A stretch of 7,897 bases of DNA. Source: Clostridia bacterium (GTDB taxonomy: Bacteria > Bacillota > Clostridia > Oscillospirales > Acutalibacteraceae). The translations under genes and the position numbers were made by a program. Of this stretch, positions 1 to 6,200 are shown one piece after another. Under the pieces are notes generated by a model that made no database searches, was not told the DNA's origin, and saw nothing but the letters and a program-made list of their open reading frames with translations. Position 1 is the stretch's first letter. Every line of letters begins with the position of its first letter. The stretch covers positions 1-7,897 of the forward strand of contig JAFRZS010000153.1 in assembly GCA_017442445.1 (NCBI GenBank). The letters are read 5' to 3'.

Positions 1-9
1 ACACCACAG

Positions 10-29
10 ACTAAATACAAATATTTAGT
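10..29 (-). terminator. AT-rich stem-loop after the last gene; weak terminator or operator candidate
   Basis: Read on the minus strand, ACTAAATA and TATTTAGT form a perfect 8-bp inverted repeat around a 4-base TTTG loop. It begins 18 bases beyond the stop codon of the FAD oxidoreductase. The position suits a 3' end of the transcript. However, the stem is almost all A-T and no run of T follows it (the next bases are CTGTGGTGT), so it is not a classical intrinsic terminator. It could instead be a binding site for a regulator of whatever lies beyond position 1. Confidence 0.35.
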
Positions 30-47
30 AAAATCACTTTAAACTGT

Positions 48-1304
48 TTATTCTTCAGGGATAATGGCACCGATATTTTTAAGCGCGTTGCAAAGATCGT
101 TGTATCTTATGTTACGAACATCGGTTTCATTTTTAGCTGTCAATGCTCCTGCACAGCCGACAGCTTGCCCCATGGCCATACAAGTAGCTTCAACGCGTAA
201 AGCACTGTTAGCATTAGTATCGGAAGAAATACATCTTCCGGCGCAAAGAATTCTTTTTGTGCCTTTCGGTATCAATGCAGAATAGGGGACTTTAGAAACT
301 ATACCGTCTTGGTGATAGGTTTTCTCAATGCCGCTCATTACGTGCAAATCAATCGGGTAAAAAGCATAACAAACCGAATCCTCATAATATTTTCCTTTAA
401 TATAATCTTCGGCAGTAACCGTAGTTTCACCGATAATTCTGTTAGTTTCTCTTATTCCTGTTTCTTGAGCATCAAAATCTATTTCTAAATTCTCAAGCCC
501 GTTTATTGTTCTGAAAAATTTATAAATCTTCAAAATATCAGTCCGGGCATTTTTTTCAAGCTGTGTTTTACCTTCCGATGTGTCGGCATCATAACAAGGA
601 CAATGCGCGGAAATTGAGTGTGTATTTAAAAAACTGATAAGCTGGATAAAACCGATGTGTTCAGGTAAGTCAGCATTGGTCAGTTTGTTTTTTATTTCAT
701 TTATATCATAATTATCATTATAACCTGAAATATGATTTTGCAGTGTTGCGGGCTGAAGAATTTCGCTTTTAAGCAGATTCAGTCCCAGAAGATGTATAAG
801 ATTAGCATCACCGGTTGCATCAATTGCAACTTTGGTTTTGATTGAAAACAAGCCTGTTTTTTCAGTCAAAACAAGTTGAACATAATCCTCATGTTCAAAT
901 GCGTCGGAGAGCATGGTGTTGCACCTTATCTCAACACCTGATTCTTCACACATCTGAAAAAGAACTGTTGTGAAAATAAAGCGATTTAATTTGATTTGTT
1001 CGTGCCAATGCTTTTCAGGTTTGTAGGTGAATTCGGGAATTACAGCACCGCCTAAATCAGCTGTTCTTTGTATAGCTTCCCAACAAGGTCCGTCTATAAT
1101 TTGTTTGCCCCATGCAAAAAACAATCCGGGGAAATTTACATTTGCAACGGTCATAGTACCGCCGAGAATACTGTTTTTTTCTATGAGTACGGTTTTTGCG
1201 CCTGTTCTGGCAGCTGATATTGCGGCGAAAACACCTGCTGTACCGCCGCCGATGACAGTAACATCAGCGGTTGTTTCATATTTGCATTTACAAGTTATGC
1301 TCAT
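48..1304 (-). CDS. FAD-dependent oxidoreductase (FAD_oxidored family)
   Basis: A 418-residue cytoplasmic flavoprotein with no signal peptide. An N-terminal Rossmann fold binds FAD: the dinucleotide motif GGGTAG lies at residues 19-24 and the acidic end of strand 2 is E42. ATGD at 163-166 and the C-terminal block AGRCISSDTNANSALR (355-370), followed by a Met/Gly-rich helix (376-383), are the usual second FAD contact of this family. GIRETNRIIGE (283-293) is another family hallmark. Members often sit in sugar-degradation gene sets and are presumed to oxidise a carbohydrate or similar alcohol, but the substrate here is unknown. The ATG start has AAGGAG at 1310-1315, five bases upstream, and lies 12 bases after the phosphatase stop, so this is the last gene of the operon. 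The flavin fold is certain; the reaction is not. Confidence 0.9.
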   Translation of the reverse strand: MSITCKCKYETTADVTVIGGGTAGVFAAISAARTGAKTVLIEKNSILGGTMTVANVNFPGLFFAWGKQIIDGPCWEAIQRTADLGGAVIPEFTYKPEKHWHEQIKLNRFIFTTVLFQMCEESGVEIRCNTMLSDAFEHEDYVQLVLTEKTGLFSIKTKVAIDATGDANLIHLLGLNLLKSEILQPATLQNHISGYNDNYDINEIKNKLTNADLPEHIGFIQLISFLNTHSISAHCPCYDADTSEGKTQLEKNARTDILKIYKFFRTINGLENLEIDFDAQETGIRETNRIIGETTVTAEDYIKGKYYEDSVCYAFYPIDLHVMSGIEKTYHQDGIVSKVPYSALIPKGTKRILCAGRCISSDTNANSALRVEATCMAMGQAVGCAGALTAKNETDVRNIRYNDLCNALKNIGAIIPEE

Positions 1305-1316
1305 AGTAACTCCTTT

Positions 1317-2126
1317 TTATTTCAGCCAATTCAATAATTCTTCAATGTTTTCAAAATCTCCGATAATTGCATCTGCACCGGCATTTTTGAGACGTTTTCT
1401 TTTTACAGGGTTGATACCGCATCTGTTTTCTTCGTCTGAGGCAACACCTAATGTGAAAGCGTTGTTTTGGACACCTAAAGCAATTTCCACCTTACCGTCA
1501 CCGATTACCAACAAATTGTCACCCGATTCGCCGTTTTCTTCAATAAGCTTTTTCAAAACCGCTTCTTTTGAACAGGCGACTTCTCGCTCGGGCGCACCTT
1601 TAATTTCTGAAAACATATCGGCAACACCTAAGATTGTTGCTTCGTGAACTACATCTTTGTGGTCTGTACCGCTTGCGAGGTATGTGTTTATACCCATTTT
1701 TTTAAGTGCTTTTAAAAATTCAACGGCACCTGATATAAGATATTTGTCAGGGGCATCTTCTTTGTTTTCTAAACGCTGTATTCTGTTTTTAACCTCGACC
1801 ATCAAACGGCGGTTGTATTCATCTTTATACCACCATACGTCACGGTCAGGATTAGCGAAACCTGCTTTTTCAACTTCGTTTTTCAGCCATTCCATCTGAT
1901 AGACGGTTTGTATTCCTGTAGAGGAATCAATATAAGTATCTATTTTTTCTTCAAGAGCTTTATCATAATCAGCACCGCCCGAAATCAATTCAAGCATAAG
2001 CTTTCTCATAACTTTTTCCCAACCGCAACGAAGTGTGGAAAAAGTTCCGTCAAAGTCAAAAATAACGGTGCGGATTTTACCCTCAGGGAGATGTTCGGGA
2101 TGTAATATTTCAAGTGGTGTGCTCAT
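1317..2126 (-). CDS. HAD-superfamily sugar-phosphate phosphatase-like hydrolase
   Basis: A 269-residue cytoplasmic HAD protein. Motif I is DFDGT with nucleophile D24 and general acid/base D26. A helical C1-type cap follows (about 33-130). Motif II is in LASGTD (S152), the motif III lysine is probably K187 or K192, and motif IV is IGDGKVE (D210, E214), with E in place of the more usual second D. The C-terminus (about 226-257, including GVASDEENRCGINPVKRKRL) looks like a conserved block rather than a random tail. It probably removes phosphate from a sugar phosphate made in the same pathway. It overlaps the end of the kinase gene by 17 bases, so the two proteins are likely made in step. At 269 residues it is longer than the typical heptose-bisphosphate phosphatase GmhB (about 190), so GmhB is not the call. 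Phosphatase is the most likely activity, but phosphomutase or other HAD chemistry cannot be excluded. Confidence 0.85.
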   Translation of the reverse strand: MSTPLEILHPEHLPEGKIRTVIFDFDGTFSTLRCGWEKVMRKLMLELISGGADYDKALEEKIDTYIDSSTGIQTVYQMEWLKNEVEKAGFANPDRDVWWYKDEYNRRLMVEVKNRIQRLENKEDAPDKYLISGAVEFLKALKKMGINTYLASGTDHKDVVHEATILGVADMFSEIKGAPEREVACSKEAVLKKLIEENGESGDNLLVIGDGKVEIALGVQNNAFTLGVASDEENRCGINPVKRKRLKNAGADAIIGDFENIEELLNWLK

Positions 2127-3147
2127 AGTTTTCCTCCCATTTTTTCAGTATCTCGTCGGTTGTAGCAGTACCTGTTGTACCGATTTTCTTTACTGTAACA
2201 CCTGATGCTAAATTAGCATAGGCGAGAGCCTTTGAGCCGTTTTTACAAGCAGCATAAGCACAACAAAAGGCTGATAAAAATGTATCTCCCGCACCTACAA
2301 AGTCAACAGGCGGATTTGCTTTGACTGTTGGCGCAATCAGACACTCGTTATTATCACACCATAGTGAACCTAATGCACCAAGAGTAACAATGACAGGTGC
2401 TTTATTTTTGCTTTGCAATTCTTTTGCAATATTTTCAGCTTCTACAAAAGATATATCAATTACGGATATATCCCGACCTGTAGCAGTTGCCGCTTCGACC
2501 TCGTTGGGTTTTACAATAACACCGCTATATTCGGAAATTCTATCTCTGCTGTCAACGACAACAGGGATATTTTTTGCAATTTCGCAAAGTCTTTCACGGA
2601 TTTTTTCGGTGATAATACCGCATAAGAGCTGATCTGAAACTGCGATGATGTCAACTTCCTTGACTGCTGAGTCCAAAGCTTCCAATATTTTCTTCTCGTC
2701 ATCAACAGACAAAGACTCATAATTTTCAAAATCAAGTCGCGGGTCTTCATACACAACATCGGAAATTCCCATGCGCAGCGGTTTTATATAGCAAGGAGTA
2801 ACTCCGTGTTCTCTGTAAATTATGTTGTCAGCTGAAATATTATTTTTCTTCAACCAATCTGTAAGAAGAAAACCTCTCCAATCCGAGCCTATTGCAGAAA
2901 TAGAAACAAGCTTTTTAATACCTAAAGCATGTATATTATTCATAACATTTCCGCCGCCGCCCGGAGCATATGTTTCGTCAACAATCGGCAGGGGGTAGTG
3001 TGGTGTTTCTCTTGAAAGCTTACTCCTTTTCATATCTGCACGCCAATAAAGGTCGAGGCAGATATCACCGATAAAGCACACCTTGACATTCTTGATTTTT
3101 TCGGATATTTCAATTACTTCGTCTTTTGTTAAAAATACTTTATCCAT
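2110..3147 (-). CDS. PfkB/ribokinase-family sugar kinase, HldE/RfaE1 kinase-like
   Basis: A 345-residue cytoplasmic kinase expected to transfer phosphate from ATP to a sugar or sugar phosphate. Visible PfkB landmarks are IGDICLD (26-32), the glycine-rich GGGGN (63-67), the strand VVVDSRD (196-202), KPNEVEA (213-219), and the anion-hole and catalytic-base motif VGAGDTF (284-290), where D288 is the base. SRETPHYPLPIV (45-56) and the ending ASGVTVKKIGTTGTATTDEI (314-333) resemble the kinase half of HldE/RfaE1, which makes heptose 1,7-bisphosphate. The cytidylyltransferase-type second domain of HldE is absent, so this is a stand-alone kinase. The ATG has AAAGGGG at 3154-3160, overlapping the upstream stop codon. 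The DHS-like gene ends three bases before this start. The kinase family is secure; the heptose substrate is a guess from similarity. Confidence 0.9.
   Translation of the reverse strand: MDKVFLTKDEVIEISEKIKNVKVCFIGDICLDLYWRADMKRSKLSRETPHYPLPIVDETYAPGGGGNVMNNIHALGIKKLVSISAIGSDWRGFLLTDWLKKNNISADNIIYREHGVTPCYIKPLRMGISDVVYEDPRLDFENYESLSVDDEKKILEALDSAVKEVDIIAVSDQLLCGIITEKIRERLCEIAKNIPVVVDSRDRISEYSGVIVKPNEVEAATATGRDISVIDISFVEAENIAKELQSKNKAPVIVTLGALGSLWCDNNECLIAPTVKANPPVDFVGAGDTFLSAFCCAYAACKNGSKALAYANLASGVTVKKIGTTGTATTDEILKKWEENYEHTT
2133..2138 (-). promoter_or_regulatory. Ribosome binding site of the HAD gene inside the kinase gene
   Basis: GGGAGG lies six bases before the ATG at 2126 and within the last codons of the kinase reading frame. 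The next gene therefore starts before the kinase stop codon is reached, an arrangement typical of translational coupling and of fixed stoichiometry between two enzymes. Confidence 0.75.
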
Positions 3148-3150
3148 ATT

Positions 3151-4110
3151 TTACCCCTTTAATCTTGCATATAAACTCGGGATTGTCTGTTCATGATTAC
3201 CGCAGATATAAAGTCCTGTACCGCCGAGGGAAACAGGTCTGTTTATGATATTTTTTCTCGGACGGTAGTAGTATTCAAAGGTGTCTTTGCCGACATCTGT
3301 TTTGTAGTCGCCCAAGGGAATAATATCAAAATTTGCAGTAGTGATATACTTTAGCGCATGACCCTGATTTCTCGCAATAGATAAAGCTTTTAAAAATACC
3401 TCCGCACCTGTGACGGCAGAGCCAATGTTCAAATGCACACCTTTGTCGCCGAGCATTGAAATTGAGTGGCAGAAGTATTTAAAATCAATACCGCTTGTTT
3501 TACCCAAAGCCTCAAAGTCAACCGACGGATGCTGATGAATGATATCAGTACCCATTGTGACATGATATGTAACGGGTATGCCCATTTTATATGCTCGGTA
3601 AAACACACAATCATCACGATAGGGGAATTTATCGGGGTTATTGTCAACATAATCTGCAAGGCTTTGTCCGTAGCCGTAATTTTTTTCGGCACCGAGCTTT
3701 ATTGCCTCGTTCATCCAGGAGCCTGTTTCTTCCCACATACCAAAGCTTCCGTCCTCAATTGCGGTTGGTACATGCTCGGAAGTACCGCCTAAATATGCTA
3801 ACTCAAAATCGTGAATAGAACCTGCACCGTTTGATGCAAGATGTGTTATGTATCCGTTTTCCATAAGCCATATAAGATAACGAGATAAACCGCATTTTAT
3901 GACATGCGCACCGTAGAAACAGGTAACGGTTCTGCCGTTTTCTTTGGCTTCTTTGAGTTTGCTTATAAGAATATCAAATTCCTCGTTGTTAAAGAGGTTG
4001 TCCTCCTGCGCACCGGGAGTGCGGAGATTATCAATCCGCACAAGGTTGTGTCTGTTCTGCGCGGAGAAAGTTTTTATTTTTGAAAAATCCATCGTTTTAG
4101 GCTGAAACAT
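3151..4110 (-). CDS. Deoxyhypusine synthase-like protein of unknown reaction
   Basis: A 319-residue protein with no signal peptide. Its layout follows deoxyhypusine synthase (DHS), an NAD-dependent enzyme. GAHVIKCGLSRYLI (67-80) and SNGAGSIHDFELAYLGGTSE (93-112) sit where DHS has its first NAD-contacting loops. CVFYRAYKMGIPVTYHVTMGTD (168-189) parallels the DHS segment around 'A.K..IPVF.PALTDGS'. NIGSAVTG (228-235) parallels the DHS glycine strand, and YITTANFD (255-262) parallels 'YINTAQEFD'. RPRKN (283-287) may place K286 at the DHS catalytic lysine. By hand alignment, the DHS histidine and tryptophan that hold spermidine have no counterpart. Bacterial EF-P is not hypusinated, so a different NAD-dependent reaction is likely. 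The ATG has AAGGAG at 4117-4122, six bases upstream. It is packed between the glycosidase (19 bases) and the kinase (3 bases), which points to sugar metabolism. The fold assignment is moderate; the function is unknown. Confidence 0.75.
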   Translation of the reverse strand: MFQPKTMDFSKIKTFSAQNRHNLVRIDNLRTPGAQEDNLFNNEEFDILISKLKEAKENGRTVTCFYGAHVIKCGLSRYLIWLMENGYITHLASNGAGSIHDFELAYLGGTSEHVPTAIEDGSFGMWEETGSWMNEAIKLGAEKNYGYGQSLADYVDNNPDKFPYRDDCVFYRAYKMGIPVTYHVTMGTDIIHQHPSVDFEALGKTSGIDFKYFCHSISMLGDKGVHLNIGSAVTGAEVFLKALSIARNQGHALKYITTANFDIIPLGDYKTDVGKDTFEYYYRPRKNIINRPVSLGGTGLYICGNHEQTIPSLYARLKG

Positions 4111-4129
4111 ACTCGGCTCCTTTTGTTGT

Positions 4130-6070
4130 TTATTTTGTTAAAATCCATACTGCTATTTCGTTATCCGGTGTCCAGCGTTTGCCCGCTGAAGCATAGTCGG
4201 TAACTGTCATAATGCTTTCTTTCAAAGGGATTTTTAATTCTATGATGTTGAGATAAGGGGAGGTGTTTTCGACGATTTCGGCATCAATTGTTCCGTCGTT
4301 ATTGACAAGAATATCAACCGCATCTTCAAGTTTGTAGCCTAACCTGTTATCCTGTGCAAGCATTAAAGGACCTCTTTGTAAAGCTATATGATGTTTTGCA
4401 AGGGGGTCTTCTTTGTCGTTTATCGGGTTGACAGTGTCTTTTTCCCAGTCAACATCTGTTATAAGCGTGTCCTCGCCGTAAGGCAGAGGACGAATGGCTA
4501 TACATTGCATATCGAGTTTTATATCAACGACATCACCGCTTTTCCAAATGCGATCGATGTCTATATAATCTTCGTTCGGATTGATGATTTCTCTATTTAC
4601 AGAAATCTCTGTTGCTTTACTCCAATAAGGGTTGCGGATTTTTAAACGGAACCTTTCATCTTCTTCAAGGGTGAGAGTGATTGAAATATGACCTCTTTTC
4701 GGATAGTCTGTTTTTGTTATGAACTTTATTTTGTTTTTTTCTGTCGAAGTTTCAACACAACCGTCAATAAAAAGATTCATAACAAATCCGTCTGAAGTTG
4801 TCAGCAAATGCATTTTGGGTACAAGACCTATACCTGCCGCACCGATACAAGCGCAACAACCATAATAATTATAATCGGGCATTTTTTGGAGTCCGCCGAT
4901 TGCATTGCCCCTTGTGTCTTTTGTCAAAGGACTATATGAGTCAAAGGGGAGGGGTTTCATAATCCAATTGGGTCGGGTTGCGAGAATTAGCGGATTTATA
5001 ATTTTTTCTGTGTTGACCGCACCGAGATAAGCGTTATACAATGAGCGTTCAAAAGCGTCGACGTATTTAGCATCACCTGTAAGCAGATGTACCTGATACA
5101 TGAATTTCATTAAAGTCACCGTAACACAGGTTTCTTGCATTGTGTCGCCGTTTGTGGTGTTTGCTTGTCGTACGGTTGAATGGTCAAATAATTCGTGAGT
5201 ACAACCGCAAGAGCCTATGACCGTAAAATCACTTTCAAGAACTTTGTTTGCAAAATTTATAACTGCGGTCTTATATTTTTCTACACCTGTAATTCTGTAA
5301 TATTCCAAAAGACCTTCAAAACACGATATCATTTCATAAGCCTTTGTTATCGGGTATTGATAAGGATAAAGTTCGTTTTTAAAAGCAAGGTCAAAAATAT
5401 TTGCAATTGAAGTACCGCCGCAATTTACAATATGTGTAGCAAAATCAAGATATTTTTGCTCTTTTGTAAGTGAATAAAGGCGTACAACAGGCTCAAGAAT
5501 TGATGAAGCGTTAAGACCTCTCCACTGGTGAGAAGCTTCGGTGATCGGTGTTTTACTGTCACCGATGAATTTCAATATGTAATCAACCTGATTACACATT
5601 GACTTAATTATTTCGTAACTGAGTTTGGTGTCCTCGCATACTTCAAGAAAATACTGCATACCGAGAAGCACATATTTTCTGCACCATATATCCCAATTGT
5701 CCAATTCTGTCTCAACAGGGTATGAGGAGATACGGCCGTCAGTATCTGCAACTGACATCATATCGTGTATGGTTTCAACCAATATGTTGTAAAGCTTTTG
5801 GTCTTTTGAATAAGCGTAAACAAGAGAAGCGCCACGCATCATCTTGCCCCAGAATTCACCACGCCAACCGGCATCTGTATCTGTGTGTGCGCGGAATTGC
5901 TCGACGAATCTTGCCCATAAATCTCTGTCTGTTAATTGAAAGTTCTCAATGAAGCGGAATGTGTTATCGAACAAATCGTTGTATGTGTAATTGTTTTTAT
6001 AATCAGCAAAAAAAGTATCTGTGTTTAGTCGGGGATAGTTTGCTGAATTTTTGTGATAAAGTGTTTTCAT
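4130..6070 (-). CDS. Glycoside hydrolase family 127 (DUF1680), beta-L-arabinofuranosidase-like
   Basis: A 646-residue protein with an (alpha/alpha)6-barrel-type helical N-terminal two thirds and a beta-rich C-terminus. GH127 enzymes such as HypBA1 of Bifidobacterium longum use a zinc-bound cysteine nucleophile. The equivalent residues are visible. Counted from a TTG six codons upstream of the start, they are a glutamate in HEL (299), E319 and C321 in ETC, and the adjacent cysteines C411-C412 in GCCACIG. C411 would be the nucleophile. LQRGPLML (569-577 region) is the usual family signature in the C-terminal part. The motif normally reads CCPP; here it is CCAC. There is no signal peptide, so it acts on an imported oligosaccharide. 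The family also includes enzymes for rarer sugars of pectin (aceric acid), so L-arabinofuranose is only the default guess. It is the first gene of the tight five-gene group. Confidence 0.88.
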   Translation of the reverse strand: MKTLYHKNSANYPRLNTDTFFADYKNNYTYNDLFDNTFRFIENFQLTDRDLWARFVEQFRAHTDTDAGWRGEFWGKMMRGASLVYAYSKDQKLYNILVETIHDMMSVADTDGRISSYPVETELDNWDIWCRKYVLLGMQYFLEVCEDTKLSYEIIKSMCNQVDYILKFIGDSKTPITEASHQWRGLNASSILEPVVRLYSLTKEQKYLDFATHIVNCGGTSIANIFDLAFKNELYPYQYPITKAYEMISCFEGLLEYYRITGVEKYKTAVINFANKVLESDFTVIGSCGCTHELFDHSTVRQANTTNGDTMQETCVTVTLMKFMYQVHLLTGDAKYVDAFERSLYNAYLGAVNTEKIINPLILATRPNWIMKPLPFDSYSPLTKDTRGNAIGGLQKMPDYNYYGCCACIGAAGIGLVPKMHLLTTSDGFVMNLFIDGCVETSTEKNKIKFITKTDYPKRGHISITLTLEEDERFRLKIRNPYWSKATEISVNREIINPNEDYIDIDRIWKSGDVVDIKLDMQCIAIRPLPYGEDTLITDVDWEKDTVNPINDKEDPLAKHHIALQRGPLMLAQDNRLGYKLEDAVDILVNNDGTIDAEIVENTSPYLNIIELKIPLKESIMTVTDYASAGKRWTPDNEIAVWILTK

Positions 6071-6078
6071 ACTTAGAA

Positions 6079-6083
6079 CTCCT
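6079..6083 (-). promoter_or_regulatory. Ribosome binding site that sets the GH127 start
   Basis: AGGAG lies eight bases before the ATG at 6070-6068. The longer reading starts at a TTG at 6088 and would place this Shine-Dalgarno sequence inside the gene, with no comparable site upstream of the TTG. The ATG at 6070 is therefore the better start. Confidence 0.75.
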
Positions 6084-6162
6084 AACAATCGTATGTCTCA
6101 AGAATATATTTTCCTGTTTTGTAGAGAATTTTTTCAAAATCTTCCTGAATAAATAAAGGCAC
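6082..6162 (-). other. Short open frame in the gap before GH127, possible gene remnant
   Basis: After the amidohydrolase stop, a different frame stays open for about 40 codons and ends with TAG at 6084-6082, inside the GH127 ribosome binding site. From a GTG at 6162 it would encode 26 residues starting MPLFIQEDFEKIL. The frame is also open upstream into the tail of the amidohydrolase gene, without an ATG. The composition looks protein-like, with mixed charged and hydrophobic residues. No Shine-Dalgarno sequence precedes the GTG. It may be a real leader-like peptide coupled to GH127, the tail of a decayed gene, the true end of the amidohydrolase after a frameshift, or chance. Confidence 0.2.
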
Positions 6163-6165
6163 TTT

Positions 6166-6177
6166 CAAAAGCTTTTG
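6166..6177. repeat. 12-bp perfect palindrome in the gap
   Basis: CAAAAGCTTTTG is a perfect palindrome in the 130-base gap between the amidohydrolase and GH127 genes. It has no loop and no following T run, so it is not a terminator. It might be an operator half-site pair, but such AT-rich palindromes also arise by chance. The rest of the gap shows no convincing -35/-10 pair on the minus strand. Confidence 0.2.
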
Positions 6178-6200
6178 GTCTTTGTCGGAAACTTTTCTTT

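Noticed and set aside
1027..1647. 206-codon open frame on the plus strand
   Set aside because: It runs antisense across the FAD oxidoreductase and HAD genes, both of which have clear family motifs. The translation shows no recognisable motif, and it spans the junction of two real genes.
1317..3147. Classical LPS heptose pathway (HldE plus GmhB)
   Set aside because: The kinase lacks the nucleotidyltransferase domain, the HAD protein is too long for GmhB, no GmhA or HldD is present, and the composition suggests a Gram-positive host. Only the kinase resemblance is kept.
3466..3792. 108-codon plus-strand frame opposite the DHS-like gene, and similar ones at 2321-2632 and 6801-7097
   Set aside because: These are antisense shadows of well-supported genes, with no plausible start context and no family features.
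6071..6088. TTG start giving GH127 six extra residues
   Set aside because: The ATG at 6070 has AGGAG at the right distance, and the extension would read through that ribosome binding site.
6166..6177. Palindrome as an intrinsic terminator between the amidohydrolase and GH127
   Set aside because: There is no loop and no T run on the minus strand, so transcription probably continues into GH127.
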